Shown here: piece by piece, positions 1 to 9,919 of the stretch
How positions within the stretch are numbered: the stretch's first letter is position 1
How the letters are laid out: each line of letters begins with the position of its first letter
Source: Arcobacteraceae bacterium
Lineage (GTDB): Bacteria > Campylobacterota > Campylobacteria > Campylobacterales > Arcobacteraceae
Assembly: GCA_023138835.1 (NCBI GenBank)
Contig: JAGLOP010000010.1
Coordinates: 1 to 64,000 of the forward strand
Direction of reading: 5' to 3'
Length of the DNA: 64,000 nt
Program-made: the position numbers and the translations under genes
The notes under the pieces: generated by a model
Seen by the model: only the letters and a program-made list of their open reading frames with translations
What the model was told of the DNA's origin: nothing
The model's database searches: none

Positions 1-1075
1 ATTGATGAGCAATATTTCCTATCATTTCACCCATTTGAACCATTTTAGCAGCTTCAAACAGTTGTTTTTCTCGTTTACTACTTTTGTCAACCTCAAAAAT
101 TACTTTTTGTTCAAGATTTTCATTAATCTCTTTTAATTCTTTGGTTTTCTCTTCAACCATATCTTTTAGTTTTTGATTTTGCTTTTTAAGTAAAAGTTGC
201 CGATAAGTTATAAAAACAACAATGATAAATATTAAAATTAAAGTATTTATCAAATATGTATAATTAAATTGTTCTTTTATTTTTACATTTGCCCATTTGC
301 TGTATATATCTTTATGCTCTCTTTTTGATATAGCTTCAAGTGTTTTGTCTAATATTGACAAGAGTTCAGGCTTATCATCTCTTACTGCTATTGACAGGTT
401 ATATGTCATATTTGTATATCCTGCAATATGAAGGTTGTTTAATGCAAATTGATTTATATAATAAGATGCCACGGGTAAAGTGGCAATTGTACAATAAACC
501 GTTCCGTTTGATACTTTTTGTAAAGCTTCAAGATAATCTTTTGTTTCAACTATATTTATATTTGGGTATTTTGCTTTTAACTTATGAATAAGTCCTGAGC
601 CTTTTTTCCTTGCTATTGATTTGTCAATAATACCTTCAATATTTTTGACAAAAGGTTTATCATTTTTAGTAATAATTGCTAATTTATAGTTTAAATAAGG
701 TTTTGTAAAGTTAGCATACTTTTTTCTCTTTTTAGTTTTAATGGCTGCTGGTAAAATATCACATTTTTTTTCTTTTAAAAATTGTTGTGATTGAGTCCAG
801 TTTTTTGTTGGAATATTTTGAAATTTTATATTTAATTTATTTTCTATTAGTTTCATTGTGTCAATTGCTATTCCACTCATTTGATTCATATTGTTCTCTT
901 CTGCAAATTCAATAGGTTTCCAATTTGGATTATTACACATTTTAATAATATTGATATTTTTTAAATATATATTTTCCTGGTTTGTTAAATTGATGTTATT
1001 ATCCAATACTTGTTTTGCATTTAACAGTAAAGATGAGAATATAAAAATAAATAAGAGTTTAATAATCAATTTCAA
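1..1075 (-). CDS. Sensor histidine kinase with N-terminal extracellular solute-binding (SBP_bac_3-like) domain; partial, C-terminus beyond window start
   Basis: Manual minus-strand translation is open from a TTG at 1075 to base 1: LKLIIKLLFIFIFSSLLLNAK...IKMCNNPNWKPIEFAEENNMNQMSGIAIDTMKLIENKLNIKFQNIPTKNWTQSQQFLKEKKCDILPAAIKTKKRKKYANFTKPYL..., then a TM, a coiled coil and ...MVQMGEMIGNIAHQ (H-box start). Not in the supplied ORF track. Confidence 0.85.
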   Translation of the reverse strand, partial: MKLIIKLLFIFIFSSLLLNAKQVLDNNINLTNQENIYLKNINIIKMCNNPNWKPIEFAEENNMNQMSGIAIDTMKLIENKLNIKFQNIPTKNWTQSQQFLKEKKCDILPAAIKTKKRKKYANFTKPYLNYKLAIITKNDKPFVKNIEGIIDKSIARKKGSGLIHKLKAKYPNINIVETKDYLEALQKVSNGTVYCTIATLPVASYYINQFALNNLHIAGYTNMTYNLSIAVRDDKPELLSILDKTLEAISKREHKDIYSKWANVKIKEQFNYTYLINTLILIFIIVVFITYRQLLLKKQNQKLKDMVEEKTKELKEINENLEQKVIFEVDKSSKREKQLFEAAKMVQMGEMIGNIAHQ

Positions 1076-1126
1076 AACAAATGCCCTGTAAAATAGTTAA
1101 ATAATAGTTATTATAACGAATTAATG

Positions 1127-1993
1127 CTAAATTACTGATAGGGTCAATTCCCGTAAAACTTTGCAGGCTACTGCGGTGGATACTCCACTTTTGTCATGCC
1201 CAGGGGAGAGTTCAACTAAATCAAAACCAACTACATTTTCTAATTTACTCATAATTTTAATACAATTTAAAAGATAATCAAAGCTAATACCGCCAGCTTC
1301 AGGTGTGCCGGTTCCACTAAAAATAGATGGGTCTAATACATCAAGGTCAATAGTGATATATATTTTCTTATTGATAAGTTTTGAAATAGTATCATTTAAA
1401 GTATCAGCACTAAACTTTTCTAATTTTGTGTGTTTTTGTGCCCATTGAAATTCTTCTTTTGTTCCTGAACGGATACAAAATTGATGAATTTTATTATCAC
1501 CGACTATGTCATGTATTCTTCTTATAACAGTAGCATGACTTAATTTTTCACCTAAGTATTTATTTCGTAAATCTGTATGTGCATCAAAATGTATAATATG
1601 TAAATCATCATATTTTTTGTTTAATGCTTTTACGGTTGCCAGAGATACTAAATGTTCTCCTCCTATCATAATAGGAATTTTATTATTCTTTATTATTTTA
1701 GATGTAAGTTTTTCAATTTTCTTTAAAGCCCTTTTTTTATCCCCAAAAGGCAATTCTAAATCTCCGGCATCAAAAAGTTTTAAATCATCCAAATCCTTGT
1801 CTTGATACGGACTGTAAGTTTCCAATGCCCAGCTGTCTTCTCTCATAGTTTGAGGTGCAAATCTGGATCCGCTTTTAAATGAAGCAGTACCGTCAAATGG
1901 TGCTCCGAAAAGTACAGCTTTACTTTTTTTGTAGCTGTTTTCAAAACCTATAAAAGTGTTTATATTTTTTTTTAAAGAAATTTTATTTCGCAC
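1127..1993 (-). CDS. speB: Agmatinase / arginase-family ureohydrolase
   Basis: Ureohydrolase motifs GGEHL, HFDAHTDLR, TIDLDVLDPS; adjacent to nspC. Confidence 0.85.
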   Translation of the reverse strand: MRNKISLKKNINTFIGFENSYKKSKAVLFGAPFDGTASFKSGSRFAPQTMREDSWALETYSPYQDKDLDDLKLFDAGDLELPFGDKKRALKKIEKLTSKIIKNNKIPIMIGGEHLVSLATVKALNKKYDDLHIIHFDAHTDLRNKYLGEKLSHATVIRRIHDIVGDNKIHQFCIRSGTKEEFQWAQKHTKLEKFSADTLNDTISKLINKKIYITIDLDVLDPSIFSGTGTPEAGGISFDYLLNCIKIMSKLENVVGFDLVELSPGHDKSGVSTAVACKVLRELTLSVI

Positions 1994-1996
1994 CGA

Positions 1997-3214
1997 CTAA
2001 TTCCTGCTTTTATAATCTTCATAACCAAATTTTTTCATCACTTGAAAAGTACCGTCTTTTTTAAGTACGGCTAAATCAGGTAATTTAATACCGTTAAAAG
2101 TGGTATTTTTTACAGTTGTATAGTGCATTTGGTCTTCAAATATAATCTTGTCGCCAACTTCCAAAGGTTTGTCAAATGAATAATCACCCATAATGTCACC
2201 GCTAAGACAGGTGTTTCCGCCAATTCTATATACATAATCACCGGTACCAAATGTTTGTAGATCTTGATTTTGAATACTTTTTGCACCTCTTATTTGTGGT
2301 GTGTAAGGCATAGCAAGGGTATCTGGCATATGACACTCTGTACTTGTATCCAGTAAAGCGATATCAATATTGTTATGAATTATATCAACAACAGTTGCTG
2401 CTAATACACCTGTTTGATATGCTACTGCTTCACCCGGTTCTAAATAAACTTCTAAGTGTGGATATTTGGATTTAAAGTTTTTTAAAATCTTTATAAATTC
2501 ATCAATTTCAAAATTATCTTGAGTTAGATTTAAACCACCGCCAAAATTAACCCATTTTAAATGTTTAAAATATTTTGAAAAAGTTGTTTCAAAATGATCT
2601 AAAACATCCTCAAATGCTTCCACATTTTGCTCACAAAGTGCATGAAAATGAAAACCGTCAAGTAACTCTAGATATTCATCACGAACATTTAAATTAAACT
2701 CTTTTTTTGTAGTACCAAATCTGCTATACATAGCACAAGGATTATAAATATCAACAGGAGAAAATGAGATTTCCGGATTTACCCTCAATCCAATTGAATT
2801 TTGTGAGTGAATTTTATTTTTAAATTTTTCTAATTGATTAAAACTGTTAAAAACTATATGGTCCGATACTTCGCATACTTCATTGAATTCATCATCTTTA
2901 AAAGCAGGACTGTAAGTGTGTACCTCTTTTTGTAATAATTCTTGACCATATTTAGCTTCATATAAGCCGCTTGCACAACAACCTTTTAAATATTTGGCAA
3001 CCATTGGCATCATGCCGCTGTTTGCAAAAGCTTTAATGGCAAGTAAAATATTTACACCTGTTTCATCTTGAATATATTGCAGTTGTTTTAAATTTTGTTC
3101 TAAAAGTTCCTCTTCACAAATATAACAAGGAGTTTGTACTTCTTCAAGTACAGTTTCCAGCTTTGATATTTTAGTTTTCAATTGTGATAAACTCCTCTTT
3201 TTTGATTCTGGCAT
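1997..3214 (-). CDS. nspC: Carboxynorspermidine decarboxylase
   Basis: Fold-III PLP decarboxylase; LLAIKAFAN, HFHALCEQN, NFGGGLNLT, LEPGEAVAYQTG motifs. Confidence 0.88.
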   Translation of the reverse strand: MPESKKRSLSQLKTKISKLETVLEEVQTPCYICEEELLEQNLKQLQYIQDETGVNILLAIKAFANSGMMPMVAKYLKGCCASGLYEAKYGQELLQKEVHTYSPAFKDDEFNEVCEVSDHIVFNSFNQLEKFKNKIHSQNSIGLRVNPEISFSPVDIYNPCAMYSRFGTTKKEFNLNVRDEYLELLDGFHFHALCEQNVEAFEDVLDHFETTFSKYFKHLKWVNFGGGLNLTQDNFEIDEFIKILKNFKSKYPHLEVYLEPGEAVAYQTGVLAATVVDIIHNNIDIALLDTSTECHMPDTLAMPYTPQIRGAKSIQNQDLQTFGTGDYVYRIGGNTCLSGDIMGDYSFDKPLEVGDKIIFEDQMHYTTVKNTTFNGIKLPDLAVLKKDGTFQVMKKFGYEDYKSRN

Positions 3215-3269
3215 TGTAACAAAAAGAATTAAAGTTAAAGGTTAAATGATATTTTGATAAAATGTACAA

Positions 3270-5174
3270 ATGTTGGTTAAAAAAAAGAAAATTCCTACTT
3301 TAAATGATATAGAAAAACTTTTTACATATATCCCTAAAATATTTATTTTAATGCTTGGTGGAGCATTGATTATTATTAGTTATATAATTTTGGATTCTAA
3401 ACAAAAAAAAGATATAGACTTAATAGAACAAGAATTGATTTTACATTATGAATTTAAACAAAAAGATAATTTAAATAAATTTGTTGATGAAGTTGAAAAA
3501 AAAGTAAAAAATGAGTTTTTAGATGATGAAGCTAAATTAAAACAAATAATATATCAAACGATAGGATATATGAGTGCCAAATATAATACTTTTCTGGATA
3601 TAAATGATTTGTTTTTTTATCTTATAAAACTTCAAGAAAAAGAAAATATCAGATTTGTTGTATTTGAAGAAGATTTAAATATTTTATATGGTTATGATAC
3701 GGTTTTTAATATGCAAAAACTTATGTTTAATCATAAAGACAATCCTAAATATCAAAAATTGTTATTACAATATATATCTTCTCAAGGAAAAAATAATTTA
3801 CAATCATGGAAATATGATTCTCAAAAAAATATAATTTTAAGTTTTTTTGATATTATAGAAATAAATAATAAGAAATTATACATAGGGGCTATATCATCTG
3901 TTAATAATATTAAACAAACTACAAAAGAGATTATAATTAATTCTATTAAGGAGATAAGCAAAGCAAAAGATTATAAAATATGGTTTTATGATTCAAACAC
4001 CAATCAAACTTTTAATTATAACAATAATGAAAAAATAGTTTTTGATTTTAAAATTTTAAATACAAGTGATAAGACTGCAAAAAAGTTTGAAATATTAAAA
4101 TATTATATATCTAATGAGCATGGGAATAAAGAATTTAACAAATATGCATATTTAAATTCTAAATATTCATTTTTAATAGGTATAGATTATGATAAAAGTT
4201 ATATATTAAAATTAAACCAAAATAAGATTAAAGAAATCACTTTAAAATATAAAATATTTATGTATAAAATATTTTTATACATAACTCTTCTAATAACTGT
4301 TCTAATACTTTTTTCTTTTATTTTTTCTAAGTTTATTAAAAGAATCTTTGGCAAATATAATAAGCGATTGAAACAAAAAACCCAAGCTCTTGAAGAGCAT
4401 AAAAATCAAATGGAACTATTAGTTATTGAAGAGGTTGAAAAAAATAGAAAGAAAGATAGAATTTTAATTCAACAAAGTAAGTTAGCCGCAATGGGCGGTA
4501 TGCTTGAGAATATTGCACATCAATGGAGGCAGCCTTTAAATAATGTAAATTTAATTTTACATTTTATAAGGGATAATTATCAAAATAAAGAATTCACTAA
4601 AGAAAAGTTAGAAAAATATATCAATAAATCAAAAATACAAATAGATTATATGTCTCAAACAATTGATGATTTTAGAAACTTTTATAAGCCTTCAAAAATG
4701 GCCAACAATTTTAATATTTCCAATGTTATTAAAGATGTATTAAAAATCTCCAAAGAACAGTTTGAGTATGATAAGATAGAAGTGATATTAAGCTTATGTG
4801 ATATTTTTATAATAAATTATGAGAATGAGTTAAAACAGACTCTTTTAAATATTCTAAACAATGCAAAAGATGCGATAGTTTTCAAAAGAAAGAGAAAAGA
4901 TTTTGAAGCATTTATTAAAATAAAAGTGATACAAAATAAAAATTTTGTTAAAATTATAATTGAAAACAATGGCGGTAAAATTAAAAAAGATGTTATAGAG
5001 AAGGTTTTTGAGCCATATTTTACAACAAGATCTGAGAGTCTTGGTATTGGTATTGGTTTGTATATGGCAAAAACAATTATTGAAACAAATATGAAAGGTA
5101 AAATCAAAGTAGAAAATATTAAAGATGGTGTAAGATTTAAGATAATACTCCCTTTAAAAACTATTTTGAAATAA
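3270..5174 (+). CDS. Membrane sensor histidine kinase with periplasmic Cache-like sensor
   Basis: Two TM segments, LAAMGGMLENIAHQWRQPLNN H-box, NILNNAKDAI N-box, GIGLYMAKTII G-box. Confidence 0.88.
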   Translation: MLVKKKKIPTLNDIEKLFTYIPKIFILMLGGALIIISYIILDSKQKKDIDLIEQELILHYEFKQKDNLNKFVDEVEKKVKNEFLDDEAKLKQIIYQTIGYMSAKYNTFLDINDLFFYLIKLQEKENIRFVVFEEDLNILYGYDTVFNMQKLMFNHKDNPKYQKLLLQYISSQGKNNLQSWKYDSQKNIILSFFDIIEINNKKLYIGAISSVNNIKQTTKEIIINSIKEISKAKDYKIWFYDSNTNQTFNYNNNEKIVFDFKILNTSDKTAKKFEILKYYISNEHGNKEFNKYAYLNSKYSFLIGIDYDKSYILKLNQNKIKEITLKYKIFMYKIFLYITLLITVLILFSFIFSKFIKRIFGKYNKRLKQKTQALEEHKNQMELLVIEEVEKNRKKDRILIQQSKLAAMGGMLENIAHQWRQPLNNVNLILHFIRDNYQNKEFTKEKLEKYINKSKIQIDYMSQTIDDFRNFYKPSKMANNFNISNVIKDVLKISKEQFEYDKIEVILSLCDIFIINYENELKQTLLNILNNAKDAIVFKRKRKDFEAFIKIKVIQNKNFVKIIIENNGGKIKKDVIEKVFEPYFTTRSESLGIGIGLYMAKTIIETNMKGKIKVENIKDGVRFKIILPLKTILK

Positions 5175-5180
5175 ATAAAA

Positions 5181-5879
5181 ATGAGTAATATAAACACAAG
5201 AGTACTGTTAGTTGAAGATGAAGAAGATGCGAGAGAGATATTGGAGTTTTATTTAAAAACTATTTTTGATGAAGTTGAAATTGCAAAAGATGGTCAAGAC
5301 GGGTTTGATATTTGTAATGAAAATCAAAAGCAAAATAAATTCTTTGATTTGATTTTAACAGATATAAAAATGCCAAATAAAGATGGCTTGACAATGATAG
5401 AAGAGATTACAGAAATTATTCCTGAACAAAAGTATGTTATAGTAACTGCTTATAAAGATGAAGATTATTTATTAAGATCTATTGGTCTAAATGTATTAGG
5501 ATATTTTGTAAAACCGCTGGCTGTTGATAATATGATGGAGATATTAAAAAAAGTTAAAGAGAAAGTTATATTAACAAAAAAAGAAAATATTGTATATATA
5601 AATAAAACATATAAATATGATAAAAATAAAAATATTTTATATAAAGATGATATAAGTGTAAAGCTTTCAAAAAAAGAGTTAGCATTGGTCAAAGTTTTAG
5701 TTGATAATGTGGGAGATATTGTAACCAAAGAGCTTTTTAAAACTGAACTTTGGGATGATATAAATACGTCTGATGCAACTATGAGAACAATAATAAAAAG
5801 AGTTAAAGATAAAATAAAAGATGATGATTTTATAATTTCCAGAAAAGGACACGGTTACACAATTGAGATAGAATCTTAA
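5181..5879 (+). CDS. Response regulator, OmpR-like (REC plus winged-helix output)
   Basis: VLLVEDEEDAREI, LILTDIKMPNKDG, C-terminal LSKKELALVKVLVDN...RTIIKRVKDKI...GHGYTIE. Confidence 0.88.
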   Translation: MSNINTRVLLVEDEEDAREILEFYLKTIFDEVEIAKDGQDGFDICNENQKQNKFFDLILTDIKMPNKDGLTMIEEITEIIPEQKYVIVTAYKDEDYLLRSIGLNVLGYFVKPLAVDNMMEILKKVKEKVILTKKENIVYINKTYKYDKNKNILYKDDISVKLSKKELALVKVLVDNVGDIVTKELFKTELWDDINTSDATMRTIIKRVKDKIKDDDFIISRKGHGYTIEIES

Positions 5880-5890
5880 TTAATTTTATT

Positions 5891-6913
5891 ATGTTAAAAA
5901 TTGGTTTACTGAAAAAATTACTTGTTATATTTATGGTGACAGCATTTACCTTTACAAGTGTTAATGCTGCTAAAAAAGAACAAAAGTATATTATTGCAAC
6001 AGCAAGTACAGGAGGCACTTATTATCCCGTTGGTATAGGAATTGCTACAATTGCATCTTTAAAACTAGCAGATAAAGAGAAAATAATTTTTTCAGCTGTT
6101 ACATCTGCCGGATCTGGTGAAAATGTAGATATGTTAGAAAAAGGTGAAGTTGATTTCGCAATGTTACAAGCTATTTTTGCTTCTATGGCTTGGCATGGAA
6201 AAGCAAAATATAAGGGGCAGCCAAAAAAGAATTTAAGATCAGTATCTATGCTTTGGCAAGATGTAGAGCAATTTACAATAAAAAGTCAATATGTAAAAAC
6301 CGGAAATATTATGGATATGAAAAATCTTTATGGGGAGCGATTCTCAATTGGTGGAAGAACTTCAGGTTCAAGGGTTTCAGCTGAGATAATTTTAAGTTCA
6401 CTTGGTATTGATTTTAAGAAAATGAATATTAAATATTTGGAATATACACCAAGTTCTATTGCACTTCAAGATGGAAAAATTCAAGGCATGAGTACACCAT
6501 CTGGCCCTCCAACATCAGCAGTTACCAATGCATATGCCGTAATTGGTGCTAAAAATATAAAAATTTTAGAGTTTAATGCTAAAAATTTAAAAACTATTAA
6601 TGATAACTATCCTGTGTGGTCACCATTTACTATAAAAGCCGGAACATATCCCGGACAAAAAACAGATATAAAAACTATTTCCCAACCAAATCTATTAGCT
6701 GTTACAAAAGATACACCAGAAAAAGTTGTTTATCTTTTAACTAAATTTATTTATGAGAATCTTACATTTTTAAATGAAGTACATAAAGCAACAAAAACTA
6801 TCTCTTTACAAAAAGCAATAGTTGGACTTCCTATACCTTTGCATCCAGGTGCGGCTAAGTATTATGCAGAACAAGGTATAAAAATACCAGTAAATTTAAT
6901 TGGTAAAAAATAA
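5891..6913 (+). CDS. TAXI-family TRAP transporter solute-binding subunit
   Basis: Signal peptide then IATASTGGTYYPVGIGIA; LHPGAAKYYAEQGI C-terminus. Confidence 0.85.
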   Translation: MLKIGLLKKLLVIFMVTAFTFTSVNAAKKEQKYIIATASTGGTYYPVGIGIATIASLKLADKEKIIFSAVTSAGSGENVDMLEKGEVDFAMLQAIFASMAWHGKAKYKGQPKKNLRSVSMLWQDVEQFTIKSQYVKTGNIMDMKNLYGERFSIGGRTSGSRVSAEIILSSLGIDFKKMNIKYLEYTPSSIALQDGKIQGMSTPSGPPTSAVTNAYAVIGAKNIKILEFNAKNLKTINDNYPVWSPFTIKAGTYPGQKTDIKTISQPNLLAVTKDTPEKVVYLLTKFIYENLTFLNEVHKATKTISLQKAIVGLPIPLHPGAAKYYAEQGIKIPVNLIGKK

Positions 6914-6926
6914 ATTTTATTTAAAA

Positions 6927-8159
6927 TTATACTTCCATCTCTTTTATTTTCCAAGGAAGCCCTTGAGCCGTTAGTTCATCCATAAATGGCTTTGCTTCAT
7001 ACTCTTCTACATTTCTAGCTCCTGTCAAATTCCAAGTACCGTTATAAATCAGTTTTGTACCAATCATCGCAGGTACTCCTGTAGTATAACTTACACATTG
7101 AGAACAAGTCTCTTTAAATGCTTCTTGATGATCACATATTTGATATATATAGTATTTTTTTCTAATACCATTTTTTAATCCTTCAATTACACATCCGATA
7201 TTTGTTTGTCCAACTGTTCGCTTCCCTAAACTTGCAGGGTCCGGTAAAAGTGTTGATAAAAATTCAATAGGGATAATCTTTTGCCCTTTATGTTCAACTT
7301 CTTTAATTCCCAACATCCCTACATTTTGTAAACAGTTCATATGTTGGATATAAGAATCTCCAAATGTCATAAAAAATCTAATTCTTTTTAAACCCTTTAT
7401 ATTTTTACTTAAACTCTCTAACTCTTCATGATAAAGTAAATAAGAGGGTTTAACTCCAATCTCAGGATAGTCCCAATCAATTCTAATTTCTAGTGGTTTT
7501 GTTTCAATCCATTTCCCATTTTCCCAGTATCTGCCATTTGCACTAACTTCCCGTAAATTAATTTCAGGATTAAAATTTGTAGCAAAAGGATATCCATGAT
7601 CCCCTGCATTACAATCCATAATATCAATGTACTCTATACTGTCAAGTAAGTTCTGCTGGGCATAGGCAACAAATACACCAGTAACTCCCGGGTCAAATCC
7701 ACTTCCAAGAAGTGCAGTTAAATTTTGTTTTTCAAAGTCGTTATTTTTTGCCCATTGTTCTTTATATTCAAACTTTGCCTCATCGGGATGTTCATAATTC
7801 GCAGTATCGATATAATGGGTTTTCGTTGCACTACAAGCATCCATAATTGTTAAGTCTTGATAGGGCAGGGCAACATTTAAAAGAACTTTTGGATTTAATT
7901 CTTTAATAAGAGTGATAAGTTCATCTGTATTATCAGCATTAATTTGAGCTATATTTATATCTACACCAATTTTTTGTTTGATACTTTTTTGTATCTTTTC
8001 ACATTTTTTTAAAGTACGGCTTGCCAATGTAATTTCTTCAAAAGTATCGATATTCATCGCACATTTTGTAGTTGCAACCGTACTTACTCCACCGGCTCCA
8101 ATTATTAAAATACCTTTTTTATTGTTCTTGGGAATTTGTTCACTTCGTTCTTGCATCAT
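6927..8159 (-). CDS. Saccharopine dehydrogenase family protein, probable carboxynorspermidine dehydrogenase
   Basis: GILIIGAGGVSTVATTKCA Rossmann motif, ALLGSGFDPGVTGVF, FATNFNPEINLREVSANGRYWENGKW; nspC nearby. Confidence 0.8.
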   Translation of the reverse strand: MMQERSEQIPKNNKKGILIIGAGGVSTVATTKCAMNIDTFEEITLASRTLKKCEKIQKSIKQKIGVDINIAQINADNTDELITLIKELNPKVLLNVALPYQDLTIMDACSATKTHYIDTANYEHPDEAKFEYKEQWAKNNDFEKQNLTALLGSGFDPGVTGVFVAYAQQNLLDSIEYIDIMDCNAGDHGYPFATNFNPEINLREVSANGRYWENGKWIETKPLEIRIDWDYPEIGVKPSYLLYHEELESLSKNIKGLKRIRFFMTFGDSYIQHMNCLQNVGMLGIKEVEHKGQKIIPIEFLSTLLPDPASLGKRTVGQTNIGCVIEGLKNGIRKKYYIYQICDHQEAFKETCSQCVSYTTGVPAMIGTKLIYNGTWNLTGARNVEEYEAKPFMDELTAQGLPWKIKEMEV

Positions 8160-9417
8160 CTATTTTCTCCACTGCTTTTTTAATAGCATTTGTTATTTTT
8201 ATTAATTCATCATTTGTTATTGTGTACGCAACTATACTATAAACCAACTTACCAAATGGTCTGATCCAAACACCGTAATCTATACATATATCTTGTATAG
8301 TTTGAGCATACTTTTGTCCTTGTTCCTGCGAAATTCCATCACATTTGAGTTCGACTACACCAATTGCACCGATACATCTTACATCTTTAACAATATCAAG
8401 ATTTTTAAGTGATTCAAGTTCTTTTTTAAAAGTTCTCTCTATATTTTGAACTCTTTTTTCCCAAGGTGATTTTAAAAGCAAATCAATACTTGCATTTGCT
8501 ACTGCACAAGCTAGGGCATTACCCATAAAAGTAGGGCCGTGCATAAGTACACCTATTTCACTATTTGAAATGGTATCACTTATATTTTTGAGTGTACACA
8601 TTGCAGACAAAGTCATCATACCACCGGTTAAACTTTTTCCGACAGTCATAATATCAGGAGTTATATTGGCATGTTCACAGGCAAACATTTTTCCAGTATG
8701 CCCAAATCCTGTAGCAATCTCATCTGCTATTAAAACTAAATCATATTTAGTACAAAGTTTTCTAGCTATTTTCAAATATTGCGGACTATGTATTTTCATA
8801 CCGCCGGCGCCTTGAACTATTGGTTCTACTATTACACCTGCAACTTCATTTTTATATTTTTTAATTGTTTGTTTTAAATTAGAAATTGAAGTAAAGATAT
8901 TTTTAGGAAGATAATCTCCATATAAAGAGTGCATACTGTTCTTTGGGTCACAAACTCCCATACATCCTAGAGTATCCCCATGATAAGCATTTTTTAAAGC
9001 TATAAATTTAGATACATCTTTACCTTTAGCCTTTTGATAAAGTATTGCAGTTTTTAAAGCAACCTCAACAGCAACAGAGCCACTGTCAACTAAAAATACG
9101 CTGGGTAGTTTTGTTAAGTTTGCCAATTTTTTACAAAGAAGGGAAGCTGGTTCATGAGTTAATCCACCAAACATCACATGCGGCATAATTTTTGATTGTT
9201 TTTTAAGAGCTTTTAGTAAGAATGGGTGGTTATATCCATGTATTGCACTCCACCATGAACTCATAGCATCAGTTAATTCTTTATTATTTTCTAATACAAT
9301 AGTTTGTTCAAAAGTTTTTTTAACGGGTAAAATTTTATTTTTTGAGGGAAGTGCATTATAAGGGTGCCAAACATATTTGTGGTCTAATTTTAAGTAATTC
9401 ATCTTGCTATTATACAA
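8140..9417 (-). CDS. bioA: Adenosylmethionine-8-amino-7-oxononanoate aminotransferase (start may be the Met at 9402)
   Basis: Class-III aminotransferase: SSWWSAIHGYNHP, AYHGDTLGCMGVCD, IADEIATGFGHTGKMFACEHANI PLP region. Confidence 0.9.
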   Translation of the reverse strand: MYNSKMNYLKLDHKYVWHPYNALPSKNKILPVKKTFEQTIVLENNKELTDAMSSWWSAIHGYNHPFLLKALKKQSKIMPHVMFGGLTHEPASLLCKKLANLTKLPSVFLVDSGSVAVEVALKTAILYQKAKGKDVSKFIALKNAYHGDTLGCMGVCDPKNSMHSLYGDYLPKNIFTSISNLKQTIKKYKNEVAGVIVEPIVQGAGGMKIHSPQYLKIARKLCTKYDLVLIADEIATGFGHTGKMFACEHANITPDIMTVGKSLTGGMMTLSAMCTLKNISDTISNSEIGVLMHGPTFMGNALACAVANASIDLLLKSPWEKRVQNIERTFKKELESLKNLDIVKDVRCIGAIGVVELKCDGISQEQGQKYAQTIQDICIDYGVWIRPFGKLVYSIVAYTITNDELIKITNAIKKAVEKIDDARTK

Positions 9418-9553
9418 AATTTTTGCTATAACTTTGTCACTATTTAATCGAGATAAACTCTATTTTCAAAATAAAGAACTAATAATTAAAATGATAAACT
9501 GTAAAGATATAAAAATTAATTATGCTGCTTAGATAATTAGTTGGAGGTATAAA

Positions 9554-9889
9554 ATGAATAAAAATATTATGATGATAGAAAAAAAGCTAGATGGCAGCGA
9601 TTGGCATAAAAAATTAGAATCTGAATTTTATACTAAAGATATTGAAAGATATATTTTAGAAAGTGTTGAGTTAAGTGTAATTCAAAAATTAGAACTAGTA
9701 ATTGCTGAGAGAAAAAGAATACTTGACCATGAACAGCAAAACAGTATTTCAGATTATGATAATCTTATTTTAGAAATAAGAATAAAACAGATGGATATAT
9801 ATATTACTCAATTAAAACAGATAATAACTATAGATAAGATGAAAAATGGTTTGTTAGAATCAGAATCCTTAATAAACAAAATTATCTAG
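9554..9889 (+). CDS. Hypothetical protein
   Basis: Intact 111-aa ORF with GGAGG-type RBS just upstream (ttggaggtataaaATG). Confidence 0.6.
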   Translation: MNKNIMMIEKKLDGSDWHKKLESEFYTKDIERYILESVELSVIQKLELVIAERKRILDHEQQNSISDYDNLILEIRIKQMDIYITQLKQIITIDKMKNGLLESESLINKII

Positions 9890-9919
9890 TTAAATATATT
9901 AAATAAAGGAAGAATATTT

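Noticed and set aside
340-1091. Plus-strand ORFs 340..591 and 891..1091
   Set aside because: They are antisense to the well-supported SBP/histidine kinase reading frame and have low-complexity hydrophobic translations
4817-5728. Minus-strand ORFs 4817..5197 and 5465..5728
   Set aside because: Antisense to the histidine kinase and response regulator; typical AT-rich shadow ORFs
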